A DNA stretch of 64,000 nucleotides from JAWKUK01 sp041398605 (GTDB lineage Bacteria; Planctomycetota; UBA1135; GCA-002686595). The stretch is from NCBI GenBank assembly GCA_041398605.1, contig JAWKUK010000009.1:124001-188000 (forward strand). Reading direction: 5' to 3'. Below, piece by piece: positions 17,517 to 26,167 of the stretch (its first letter is position 1; the number at the start of each line of letters is the position of its first letter). A program made the translations under genes and the position numbers. Below the pieces are notes generated by a model, which was given only the letters and a program-made list of their open reading frames with translations, did no database searches and was not told the origin of the DNA.

Positions 17517-20500
17517 TCACTTCAGCGGCGGACCGGGCTCCGCGACCCCGTCCGTGGTCAAGACCTGGAAGTGGTGCACCCGGCGCGGGCCAGCGTCGCT
17601 CCACACGACGCGCTTCTCGCGGTCGACCTCGAACAGCTTGATACCGTCACGCTGGCCGTAGCACGCGATGACGGTGTTGCCGTTCGCCAACCGCTGCACG
17701 CCGCAAGCGTCGACGATGGGGCGACCCGGCAGGTCGTCGTTCGAGACCGACCACGCGACGCCGCCCTGCGCGTCGAACTCGACGACCTTGTCGCCGTGGG
17801 TCAAGCCGACGAGCGTGTGCCCGTTTGGCAGGCGAATCGCGGTGAAGGGCCAGTTCTCGGCCGCCCGCCCGCCGAGCTCATCGAGGTCCGTGCGAAGCGT
17901 GTGCACGACCTCGCCCGCCGGCGTGTATTCCTTCACCTGGAACGCGAGGAGATGCGGGACGAGGTAGTTGCCCGACGGCAGCTTGCGCGCCATGCGCGTC
18001 TGCATGTGGCCGTTGTCCGTCTCAGGTTGAAGGGGCACATCGACCGCGATCGCCCCGGCCGGCGTCACTTCGATGAGGCGCGGGCGCGGCCCGAGCTCGG
18101 TGATCAGCGTATTGCCCGACGCCAGCCGTTGGGCGGTGCCGAGCTCGCGGTTCCCTTCCGACAGGCGGTACTCGAAGACCACCTCGTGCGCGCGCGTCAG
18201 CTCGACGACGCGACCGCTCCAAGCGATCAGGACATTCCCATTATCGAGGACGTAGCCGTCGCGTGCGCCCGGCTCCCCCGCGTCCCAGATCGCCGCGCCT
18301 GCCTCATCCACGATGCCGGTGAAGTCCGGCCCCGCGACGAAGTACGAGTGCGCGCGCGCCGCGCGCTCCGCGGCGATCTGCGCGCTCACAGCGGCGACCT
18401 CCTCCCAGAGGCGCAGCGTGTTGCCCGACCAGAGCTTCGCGACCTGCTCCGCGCTGTAGCCGCGGCGCACGAGCTCCAGCGTGACGTTGAAGGTCTCGCT
18501 GGCATCGCGCCAGCCCTCGATGCCGCCGCCACCGTCGAAGTCCGAGCTGATCGCGACGTGGTCGATCCCCATGACCTCCACAGCGTGGTCGATGTGATCG
18601 ACGAAGCGCGCGACGTCCGCGCGGGGATGCTCGCGCTCGATCTCCGCGACGCGCGCACGCAGCTCGGTCAGCTTGTCCTGGTCGGGGTCGTCCGGGTCGA
18701 CGCGATTGAAGCGCTGCCCGGGCGGCAAGCCGAGCGCCTCGCGCGCGCGCTCGATGGCCGCCTCACGGGGCCGTGCGTCGACGACGTACGAATCGAACGC
18801 GACGCACTGCAGCACCCCACCCTGGGCGGCGAGGGCCCGGAGCTGCTCGTCATCGAGGTTGCGCGGGTGATCACACAGCGCGCGTACGCCCGAGTGTGAC
18901 GCAAGGACGGGCGCGCGCGAGCGCTCGAGGGCCTGCATCATCGTCGCCTTCCCCGCGTGTGAGACGTCGACCATGATCCCGACCCGGTTCAGCTCGTCGA
19001 TGGCGCGCTCGCCGAGCGCCGAGAGCCCCCCGTGCAGCGGCTCCGCAGGGGTGTTCGAGTCACCGAGCTGACTGTGGCCGTTGTGCGTGATGCTCATGTA
19101 GCGCGCGCCACGGCGCTCGAACTCGGCGATCAACGACAGGTCTTCGCCCATCGCGTAGCCGTTCTCGATCCCGATGCAGGAGACGAGCTTGCCCGCTGCG
19201 AACGCGCGCCGGACCTCGTCGGGCGTCCGCGCGAGCACGATGTCGTCGGGGAAGCGACGCGCCTGGCGCTCGATCGCGTCGAACTTCGCCAGCGCCTGCT
19301 CTTTGGCGAGCGCAAAGCCGCCGGCGTCGAGCGCGCCCTGCCCGACATAGACGATGTAGAACGCAGCGTCGAGGCCGCCCGCGCGCATCTTCGGGAAGTC
19401 GACCTGGTTCGGGCCCCAGCGCCGCGGATCATCGCGAAGGTCCGCGCGCTCGCGCCCCGCTCGTTCACCTTCGGACGGCTCGCTGGCCAGGCTGGCGCGG
19501 ATGTCCTTGTGCGTATCGAGCGTGAGCGAGGCCCAATGGACCTCTCTCGCACGCGCGAGCAGCGCGGCCTCCGGGCCGACATCGAGCAGCTTTGTGTTCG
19601 ACACGTTGTTGCCGAACGTGTCGTAGCCGTCATACCGCCACACGACGCGCTTCGTCGCCGGCTCCACCTCGATGAGCACCGGCTGCCCGGGGCCGGCGTG
19701 GCAGTTCCCGAGCACGATGTTCCCGTTGGAGAGGGCTTCAATCGTCGTGACCCACGCGAGCGTCACCCCTTCGAGGTCGTGCTGCTCGAGCCTCCAATCG
19801 ACCTCGCCCCGCGGCGTGACCCGCAGGACAGAGTGCCCATTGCCGGTGGTGACGAGCGTGTGCCCGTCCGCGAGCCGCACCGCAGCGAAGCACTTGTTGC
19901 CAAACGCCTCGGACCCGTGCCCGCCGCGCGGCTCCTGGCCGAAGAGCGGCACCGCGAACTCCCAGACGACCGCGCCGGACTCGGCGTCGTACTCGCGCAC
20001 GACGCCGTCGCCTTCGTGGCACACGAGCGCGTTCCCATTCTCCAGGATCCGCGCGAGCCGCGTGTCCGTGTGAGGGTGCGGGTGGTCGAGCTTCAGCGCG
20101 ATCTCGCGCTCGATCTTGCCCGCGCGGTCGACCACGATGATCCGGCCGGGGCCGGACTCCGCGATCATGACGCGTCCGCCCTCGAGCGGCTGCAGCGCGT
20201 GCACCTCGACCGGCGCGTCGCCGTGGCTCGCGCGCGAGTCGTAGGACCACACGACGCGCTTGGAGTGCGTCGCGATCTCGACGACCTCGCTCGCGCCGCG
20301 CTGCAGCATGAGGTTGCCGTTGGGCAGGACATGCACGTCGTGGATGCCGCCCCACGGCAGCTCCCACTCGATCGCGCCGTCGACGCCGACGATCGCCAGG
20401 CGCTCGTTGCCTTGCACGACGAAGCGATGCTGGGCGAGCGACGGCGCCGCGCAGAGCAGCGCGCCGAACCAAAGGGCGAGGCCGCGCGGCGCGGCGCGCA

Positions 20501-20546
20501 GAGCGCGGACGGGCGGGCAGGGGACAGCAGACAAGGGGCGTTGCAT
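17517..20546 (-). CDS. Secreted membrane-dipeptidase (M19) domain between two beta-propellers
   Basis: 1009 residues with a signal peptide (ALWFGALLCAAPSLAQ). Residues about 40-320 contain repeated propeller blades of the type LPNGNLMLQRG, ENGNALVCHEGDGVVREYD and LADGHTLVTTGNGHSV. Residues about 335-720 are a peptidase M19 (renal dipeptidase-like) domain. Zinc ligands and active-site residues are in place: DTHKDIR (His-x-Asp), IGIENGYAM (bridging Glu), VDVSHAG and LASHSGVR (His), ISSDFDG (Asp). Residues about 730-1009 return to propeller blades (LDNGNVLIAW, LASGNTLITELGP, LPNGHTLVGLTHG, LANGNTVIACYG). The usual family is about 350-400 residues with no propellers. Cleavage of dipeptides is the family role; that the propellers bind or present substrate is inference. 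The internal ATG at 20546 is chosen as start because the signal peptide begins there. Confidence 0.85.
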   Translation of the reverse strand: MQRPLSAVPCPPVRALRAAPRGLALWFGALLCAAPSLAQHRFVVQGNERLAIVGVDGAIEWELPWGGIHDVHVLPNGNLMLQRGASEVVEIATHSKRVVWSYDSRASHGDAPVEVHALQPLEGGRVMIAESGPGRIIVVDRAGKIEREIALKLDHPHPHTDTRLARILENGNALVCHEGDGVVREYDAESGAVVWEFAVPLFGQEPRGGHGSEAFGNKCFAAVRLADGHTLVTTGNGHSVLRVTPRGEVDWRLEQHDLEGVTLAWVTTIEALSNGNIVLGNCHAGPGQPVLIEVEPATKRVVWRYDGYDTFGNNVSNTKLLDVGPEAALLARAREVHWASLTLDTHKDIRASLASEPSEGERAGRERADLRDDPRRWGPNQVDFPKMRAGGLDAAFYIVYVGQGALDAGGFALAKEQALAKFDAIERQARRFPDDIVLARTPDEVRRAFAAGKLVSCIGIENGYAMGEDLSLIAEFERRGARYMSITHNGHSQLGDSNTPAEPLHGGLSALGERAIDELNRVGIMVDVSHAGKATMMQALERSRAPVLASHSGVRALCDHPRNLDDEQLRALAAQGGVLQCVAFDSYVVDARPREAAIERAREALGLPPGQRFNRVDPDDPDQDKLTELRARVAEIEREHPRADVARFVDHIDHAVEVMGIDHVAISSDFDGGGGIEGWRDASETFNVTLELVRRGYSAEQVAKLWSGNTLRLWEEVAAVSAQIAAERAARAHSYFVAGPDFTGIVDEAGAAIWDAGEPGARDGYVLDNGNVLIAWSGRVVELTRAHEVVFEYRLSEGNRELGTAQRLASGNTLITELGPRPRLIEVTPAGAIAVDVPLQPETDNGHMQTRMARKLPSGNYLVPHLLAFQVKEYTPAGEVVHTLRTDLDELGGRAAENWPFTAIRLPNGHTLVGLTHGDKVVEFDAQGGVAWSVSNDDLPGRPIVDACGVQRLANGNTVIACYGQRDGIKLFEVDREKRVVWSDAGPRRVHHFQVLTTDGVAEPGPPLK

Positions 20547-20638
20547 GGCGTGACGCGGGGGGGACACACGCGCAGATGGCGCGCGGAGCGGAGCGCGCGC
20601 GAGCATAACCGGTCTCGCGCGCCGCGCGGGCTCGCTGG

Positions 20639-23263
20639 TCAGGCCGTGACGCTGCGCTCGACCGCGAAGAGCCGCAGCTCGTCGCCAGCAGCGCCGAGCG
20701 CGAGCGCCGCGACGCTCGCAAAGCGGAACCCCGCGCCCGCGACGAGGTCGCGCACGGTGCTGGAGACGTGCACCGACTTGGCGGGCGCGCCGGCAGCGAC
20801 CCGCGCGGCGAGCTCGAGCGCGACGCCGCCGAGCCCATCCGCGTGCACGTCACACTCGCCGGTGTGCAGGCCGACGCGCACGGGGAGCCCGTCGCGCGCC
20901 GCGCTCTCGACCAAGTTGAGCGCGGCGCGGATCGCGCGCGCCGGGCCGTCAAAGGTCGCGAGCGCGGAGCCGCCTGCGCGGCGCTGCAGGCGCCCCTGGA
21001 AGAGCCCGACCTCCCGGGCGGCGAGCGCGCCGAAGCGCTCGAGCGCTCCGTCGTCGTCCCCCGGGCGCGCGCCGCGCCCCGCGCAGACCTCCGCGACGAG
21101 GACCGTCGCGAGCACGCGGTCGTGGACCTCCGCGGGCGTGATGTCCGCGAGGAACACCTCGATCGCGGCGAGGATCTCCTCCTGCGCGCCGACAAACGGC
21201 AGGTGGTCGACCCCGGGCAGCTCGATGAAGCGCGCGCCAGGGATGTGCTCTGCGAGATAGCGCCCCTCGGCGACGACGAGGCACCGGTCGCCGGTGCGGT
21301 GGACGACGAGCGTCGGGACGCGCACCGTCGGCAGGACCTTGCGGATGTCGACCTCGGCGTTCATTCGCGTCAACGCGACCGCGGCCGCGGGGCTCGCGCC
21401 GTGGCGCAGATACGCCGCCCACCACTCGCGGAACCGCGTGTCCCCCGCGAGGCTGGGCGCGCGCGCGTCGATGCCGACCGGACCGCCCCACTGCTTGCGG
21501 ATGACCTCCAGGAACGCCTCGCGCTCTTCGTCCGTCGGCCCCCATGGATAGTCGAGGTCGCGCAGGCGGCGCGCGTAGCTGCCGATCATCACGAGCGCGA
21601 TCGTGCGCTCGGGATAGGTCGCCGCGAAGAGGCTGCACATGGGGCCGCCCTCGGAGACGCCGCAGAGCACGGCGCGCCGCGAGCCGACGGCGTCCATCAC
21701 GGCGCGCACGTCGTCCATGCGCTGCTCGAGGCTCGGGAGCTGCTGCACGGGCACGCGGTCGGAGAGCCCGGTCCCGCGCTTGTCGAACAAGATCACACGC
21801 GAGAACGTCGCGAGGCGGCGCAGGAAGCGCGCGAACGAGGGCTCGCTCCAGAAGTACTCGAGGTGTGAGACCCACCCCATCACGAAGACCAGGTCGAGCG
21901 GCCCGTCGCCTAGGACCTGGAACGCGATGTTGACCTCGCCGCTCTGTGCGTAGCGGACCGTGGGGCAGGCGCCGCTCGTCGTCTGCGGCGCAGCAGCGGC
22001 CCCTAACGCGGCGCCCCCTGACGCGGCGCCCCCTGACGCGGCGCCCCCTGACGGCGCGGCGGCGACGGCGCCGCGGTCGGCGAGCGCCAGCCCGCCCACA
22101 CGCAGCGCGCGCAGCGCGACCTGCAGCTCGTGCGCCCCTTGAAATCGCGCCTCGCGCGGCTTTGCGAGCGCGCGCTCGAGGACGAGGCCGACGCCAGCCG
22201 CGGCCGCCTCGACGGCGGGCGGCAACGGCGGCGGCGCGTCATGCAGGATCGCGACGAGCGTGTCGAGCGGCGTGCCCCCCGTGAACGGCAGGCGCCCGGT
22301 CAGCATCTCATACAAGAGCACGCCGAGCGCGAAGACGTCCGAGCGCGGATCCGCCTCTTGCCCGCGCGCCTGCTCGGGCGCGAGGTACGAGAGCGTGCCC
22401 ATGACGACCCCCGGTGTCGTCAAGCCGCCCTTGAAGTGCGCCTCGGCGTCAGACGACTGGGTCGCCTTGGCGAGCCCGAAGTCGAGCACCTTGACGAAGC
22501 CATCGCGGCGCAGCATGACGTTCTCGGGCTTGACGTCGCGATGGATGATCCCTGCCGCGTGCGCGGCCGCGAGCGCGCCCGCCACTTGCTGCCCGATGTC
22601 GAGCGCGTCGGCGAGCGACAGCAACCCGCGCGCCATGCGGTCGCGCAGCGTGTCCCCCTCGATGTACTCGGTCGCGATGAAGTGCGTGCCCTCGACCTCG
22701 CCGATCTCGTGGATCGTGAGGATGCTCGGGTGATTGACCGCGCTCGCGACCCGCGCCTCGCGGCGGAAGCGCGCGAGCCAGCGCGTGTCCTGCGTGTAAC
22801 GCGGCGCGAGCAGCTTCAGCGCGACGCGCCGATCGAGGCCGTGGTCGTGGGCGAGGTGGACCTCCCCCATGCCCCCGCGCCCGAGCAGCGAGAGGAGCTC
22901 GTAGCGCCCGATCGTCCGCCGCGGCGCGCCCGGCGCGCCCTGCGCGTATGGCGCGTATGGCGCGTATGGCGCGCCGCGCGTGACGCCGGCCGCCTCGCCG
23001 CCGCTCGCTTCCGCAGCGCCGCCGGCGCGCCAGGGGTCGCCGGCGTCGTCCGCGTCGAGCATGCGCTCGACCGCGGCGCGCCCATGCGCAGGCAGGTCGG
23101 ACGCAGCGAGCAAGGCTGCGCGCTCGTGCGCGGGCCGCTCGACGAGCGCCTCGAACGTGCGCCGGACCGCGCGCCACTGCGCCGCTGCGTCTTCGGGCGC
23201 GCCGCGGTGCGCGCCGGCGGGCGCGCCTTCGGGCTCCGCGTGGGGTCGATCCATGGACGTCAC
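20639..23263 (-). CDS. Ser/Thr protein kinase fused to alpha/beta hydrolase and degenerate class III cyclase domain
   Basis: 874 residues, three domains. Residues about 125-390 form a Hanks-type kinase with GRGGMGEV, VALKLL, HRDVKPENV, DFGLAK and APE all intact. An Ala/Gly-rich linker (GGAASGGAASGGA) follows. Residues about 430-700 form an alpha/beta hydrolase with nucleophile elbow GVSEGGP, acid HRTGDRC and His GVDHLPF. Residues about 718-874 match the class III cyclase that follows such hydrolases in mycobacterial LipJ-type proteins (FDGPARAIRAALNLVE, VRVGLHTGECDVHADGLGG). The first metal Asp region (usually TDIVGST) reads AEVCAG and the GDG turn reads AGGSA, so it should not cyclise nucleotides. 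No membrane segment was seen. The start is the GTG overlapping the upstream sigma stop (GTGA), so the two are translationally coupled. Confidence 0.88.
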   Translation of the reverse strand: MTSMDRPHAEPEGAPAGAHRGAPEDAAAQWRAVRRTFEALVERPAHERAALLAASDLPAHGRAAVERMLDADDAGDPWRAGGAAEASGGEAAGVTRGAPYAPYAPYAQGAPGAPRRTIGRYELLSLLGRGGMGEVHLAHDHGLDRRVALKLLAPRYTQDTRWLARFRREARVASAVNHPSILTIHEIGEVEGTHFIATEYIEGDTLRDRMARGLLSLADALDIGQQVAGALAAAHAAGIIHRDVKPENVMLRRDGFVKVLDFGLAKATQSSDAEAHFKGGLTTPGVVMGTLSYLAPEQARGQEADPRSDVFALGVLLYEMLTGRLPFTGGTPLDTLVAILHDAPPPLPPAVEAAAAGVGLVLERALAKPREARFQGAHELQVALRALRVGGLALADRGAVAAAPSGGAASGGAASGGAALGAAAAPQTTSGACPTVRYAQSGEVNIAFQVLGDGPLDLVFVMGWVSHLEYFWSEPSFARFLRRLATFSRVILFDKRGTGLSDRVPVQQLPSLEQRMDDVRAVMDAVGSRRAVLCGVSEGGPMCSLFAATYPERTIALVMIGSYARRLRDLDYPWGPTDEEREAFLEVIRKQWGGPVGIDARAPSLAGDTRFREWWAAYLRHGASPAAAVALTRMNAEVDIRKVLPTVRVPTLVVHRTGDRCLVVAEGRYLAEHIPGARFIELPGVDHLPFVGAQEEILAAIEVFLADITPAEVHDRVLATVLVAEVCAGRGARPGDDDGALERFGALAAREVGLFQGRLQRRAGGSALATFDGPARAIRAALNLVESAARDGLPVRVGLHTGECDVHADGLGGVALELAARVAAGAPAKSVHVSSTVRDLVAGAGFRFASVAALALGAAGDELRLFAVERSVTA

Positions 23264-23859
23264 AGCGGTGCCCCGTCACCTTCGAGTGCAGCGCGCAGGA
23301 ACGCGCGCGCGGCCCGCCAATCCCGCTCGACGGTGCGGGACGAGCAGCCGAGGACCCGCGCTGCCTCCGCAGCCGTCAAGCCGGCGAAGTACAGGAGCTC
23401 GACGACCCGCTCGAGGTCGGGGTCGAAGCGCGCGAGGCGCTCGAGCGCCTCTTCGAGGATCAAGAGGTCGACGCCGCGCTCTTCGTAGCCCGCGACCGTG
23501 TCACTGAGCTCGACGCGGCGCCCCCCCGTCGCGCGCTTCAGCGCTCCACGGCGCCGCGCGTGATCGACGAGCACAGAGCGCATCGCGCGCGCCGCGACCG
23601 CGAGGAAGTGGTCGCGGCTCTCGAACTGCCCCGGCGCCTGGCCGAGGAGGCGCGCGAAGGCCTCGTTCAGCACCGCCGTCGGCTGCAACGTATGCCACGG
23701 CGGCGACCGCTTCATCGCGGACGCCGCGAGCTCGTGCAGCTCGTCGTACAAGAGGGGCAGCAGCGCTTCGAGCGCCAGCGGCTCCCCGCGCCCGAGCTCG
23801 CCGAGCAGCCGGGTGACCTCGTGGGGGCGGCTGGCGCGGTCGCTACGCGGCTCGGACAT
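23260..23859 (-). CDS. ECF sigma factor paired with the Ser/Thr kinase
   Basis: About 199 residues from the ATG at 23859 (MSEPRSDRASRP); a GTG at 23886 is the alternative start. The pattern is the planctomycete/acidobacterial ECF group with EVTRLLGELGRGE, LYDELHELAASAM, LQPTAVLNEAFARLL, FLAVAARAMRSVLVDHARRR and region 4 FAGLTAAEAARVLGCSSRTVERDW. In this group the sigma is commonly encoded beside a Ser/Thr kinase, as here, with a four-base overlap. That suggests the kinase controls the sigma or its regulon, which is established for some groups but inferred here. No separate anti-sigma is adjacent. Confidence 0.9.
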   Translation of the reverse strand: MSEPRSDRASRPHEVTRLLGELGRGEPLALEALLPLLYDELHELAASAMKRSPPWHTLQPTAVLNEAFARLLGQAPGQFESRDHFLAVAARAMRSVLVDHARRRGALKRATGGRRVELSDTVAGYEERGVDLLILEEALERLARFDPDLERVVELLYFAGLTAAEAARVLGCSSRTVERDWRAARAFLRAALEGDGAPL

Positions 23860-23956
23860 GCTGACGCATGCTACCTCGCGCGCCACACCGGGGCCGTCGA
23901 GCCGGGCCCGCGGGGGCGACTCCGGCGCACAGGTCGCGCGGGGCGCCCGCCACCTG

Positions 23957-24034
23957 GGTCAAGCGCACGGGTCAAGCGCACGGGTCAGGCGCACGGGTCA
24001 GGCGCACGGGCTAGGCGCACGGGTCACGCGCACG
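23957..24034. repeat. Six tandem copies of a 13-base repeat
   Basis: The unit GGTCAAGCGCACG occurs six times in a row with one to three changes per copy (GGTCAGGCGCACG, GGCTAGGCGCACG, GGTCACGCGCACG). It lies between the divergent sigma gene and the Mn transport operon, ending 17 bases before the predicted -35 box. Confidence 0.9.
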
Positions 24035-24050
24035 ATCTCGAAATGAGAGC

Positions 24051-24079
24051 TTACGACCATCCGTAGCACGTGCTACACT
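24051..24079 (+). promoter_or_regulatory. Predicted promoter with MntR-like operator for the Mn ABC operon
   Basis: A -35-like TTACGA (24051-24056) and a -10-like TACACT (24074-24079) are 17 bases apart. Within the spacer and overlapping the -10 box is a perfect 14-base palindrome, GTAGCACGTGCTAC (24063-24076). Its core TAGC-N4-GCTA equals the core of the E. coli MntR box. A repressor bound there would block RNA polymerase. The call rests on the pattern and on the presence of mntR in the same window. Confidence 0.55.
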
Positions 24080-24149
24080 GTAGCCGAGGCCACGGGTTCG
24101 AGCCCCCCGCGGCCAGGCGCAGCCCGCGCGGTCGCGCCCCCTGAGTCCG

Positions 24150-25371
24150 ATGCCCGTGTCACGACACCGACCGTTCTTCCCCGCGCTGGCCGCCTCCGTT
24201 GTCGGAGGACGCCAGGGATCGGCGCCGCGTCAACCTGCCCCGGGGCGCCGCGCGCTGGTGCTCCCCCCTTGGGGGCGGCGCGGTGTGCGGCTCGCGGCGC
24301 TCGTCGCGCTCGGGCTCGGCCAGCTCTCCTGCGGCGCCAGCGGCCCCGCGCGCCCCGCAGGGCAACCCGTCGTCGTCGCGACGACCGCGATGATCGGCGA
24401 CGTCGCCCAAGCGCTCGGCGCTGGCCATGTGCACGTCGAGACGCTGCTGGGGAGCGGCGTCGACCCGCACCTCTATCGCGCCAACCGGGACGACGTCGCG
24501 CGCCTCATGGGCGCGGACCTCGTCCTTTACAACGGCGTGCACCTCGAAGGCCGGATGGGCGACACGCTCGCGGGCCTCGCCGACGGTGCGCGCCAGGTGG
24601 TCGCGTTCGCCGAGCAGCTCGGCGGTCCCAGCGAGGCGCGCCGCGCAGGGCTCGGGCTGCTCTCGGCGCCAGGCAGCTCGAGCAGCGCGTCGGAGCCCGC
24701 CGGGGCCACGCCTGCACACGCGTTCGACCCGCACGTGTGGATGGACCCGGCGCGCTGGGCCTATGCCGCAGAATTGCTCGCGCCGACCTTGGTGGCGCTC
24801 GTGCCAGAGCCCGAACGCGAGGCGGCGCGGCGCGACATCATCGAGGGCGCGTTGCCGAACTTCCAAGCGACGGCGCAGGCGCTGGTCGAGTTCGGGGCGG
24901 CGTGCTTCGCGACGATCCCCGAGAAGCAGCGCGTGCTCGTCACCGCGCACGACGCGTTCCACTACCTCGGCGACCGCTTCGGCCTCGAGGTCGTCGGCCT
25001 GCAGGGCGTCTCCACCGAGTCCGAGGCCGGCGTACGCCGCATCGAAGAGCTCGTCGACTTGCTCGTCGCGCGGCGCATCCCCGCCGTGTTCGTCGAGTCG
25101 AGCGTGCCGGATCGCGCGGTCAAGGCCCTCGTCGAAGGCGCGCGCGCGCGGCCTCGAGATCGAGGTCGGCGGCGAGCTCTACAGCGACGCGATGGGCGCG
25201 CCCGGCACCCGCGAAGGCACGTACGTCGGGATGATCGAGCACAACATCACGACGATCACGCGCGCCCTCGGCGGCCGCGTGCCGGGCGGCCGGTTCGAGG
25301 TCTGGCGCTCCGTCGCGCAGAGCGTGCCCGACACGGGCGCGTTGGGCTCACTCGTGGGGGACGGTCGATGA
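24150..25371 (+). CDS. Mn/Zn-type ABC transporter substrate-binding lipoprotein (cluster A-I), with a frameshift
   Basis: Binds Mn2+ or a related metal outside the membrane and hands it to the permeases encoded downstream. The N-terminus has a signal peptide with lipobox LGQLSC. Metal-site segments of TroA/MntC/SitA proteins are present: GSGVDPHLYRANRDD (first His), FDPHVWMDPARW (second His), TAHDAFHYLGDRFGLE, a Glu/Asp region PAVFVESSVPDRAVKAL and GGELYSDAMGAPGTREGTYVGMIEHN. The frame breaks at the GC run 25138-25150; one extra GC would restore ARARGLEIEVGG. The second-frame stop at 25369-25371 overlaps the ATPase start (ATGA), which confirms that the downstream frame is the true one. The 45-residue extension before the hydrophobic core is longer than usual, so the start may be further downstream. 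Mn preference is inferred from the operator. Confidence 0.85.
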
Positions 25372-26144
25372 TCCGCCAACGCAACGATGCCTGCCCGCTG
25401 GAGCTGCGCGGCCTGTCGGTCGCGTATGCGGACGTGCCGGTCCTGTGGGACATCAACTGGGCCGCGAGGCCCGGCCGGCGCATCGCCATCGTGGGGCCGA
25501 ACGGCGCTGGCAAGACGACGCTGCTCGAGGCGGCGCTCGGGCTCGTGCCGAAGCTCGCAGGCGAGGCGCTGTTCTTCGGCCGGCCGCTCGCCGCGGTCCG
25601 CGACCGCGTCGCTTACGTGCCGCAACGCGAGGCGGTGGACTGGGACTTCCCGGTCACCGCGCGCGAGGTCGTCGCGATGGGGCTCCTCATGGGCGGCCCG
25701 CGGCGCGGCCTCTTGCCGAATTGGCTCGGCGGCACGCCGCGCGCGCTCACCGAGCGCGCGACGGACGCGCTCGCAGAGGTCGGCCTCGCCGCGCTGGCCG
25801 ACCGACCGATCGGCCAGCTCTCGGGCGGCCAACAGCAGCGCGTGTTCCTGGCGCGCGCGCTCGCCCGTGACGCGGCCCTGATCGTGCTCGATGAGCCGTT
25901 CGCCGGGGTCGACGCCGCGACGGAGGCGCTCCTGCACGAGCGCTTCGCGCGGCTCGCCGCGGAGGGCCGTACGGTGCTCGCGGTCCACCACGACCTCGGC
26001 TCCGTACGCCAGCACTTCGACGACGCGCTGGTCATCCACCGCACGCTCGTCGCGGCAGGCCCGGTCGCCGACGCGCTCGCGCCCGAGGTCATCGCGCGCG
26101 CCTACGGCGCGGCCCAGCGGGAGCTCGGGGCCACCGCCCCATAG
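25368..26144 (+). CDS. Mn/Zn-type ABC transporter ATP-binding protein
   Basis: 258 residues starting MIRQRNDACPLELRGLSVAY. Walker A is GPNGAGKTT, the Q-loop lies in YVPQREAVDWDFPVT, the signature is LSGGQQQR, Walker B is LIVLDEP and the switch His is in VHHDLGSV. The YVPQRxxVDWDFP phrase is typical of Mn/Zn/Fe chelate-type ATPases (TroB, SitB, MntB). It overlaps the binding-protein stop by four bases and is followed 23 bases later by the first permease. It powers import of the metal. Confidence 0.93.
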   Translation: MIRQRNDACPLELRGLSVAYADVPVLWDINWAARPGRRIAIVGPNGAGKTTLLEAALGLVPKLAGEALFFGRPLAAVRDRVAYVPQREAVDWDFPVTAREVVAMGLLMGGPRRGLLPNWLGGTPRALTERATDALAEVGLAALADRPIGQLSGGQQQRVFLARALARDAALIVLDEPFAGVDAATEALLHERFARLAAEGRTVLAVHHDLGSVRQHFDDALVIHRTLVAAGPVADALAPEVIARAYGAAQRELGATAP

Positions 26145-26167
26145 TGCGCCCCCTTGGAGGTGAGCCC

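Noticed and set aside
23957..24034. Possible CRISPR array
   Set aside because: The units are only 13 bases and directly adjacent, with no spacers and no cas genes.
24090..24120. tRNA-like T-arm (GGGTTCGAGCCCC) near the Mn operon
   Set aside because: Only three of five stem pairs form and no acceptor, D or anticodon arm can be built, so it is not a tRNA and hardly a tRNA-end attachment site.
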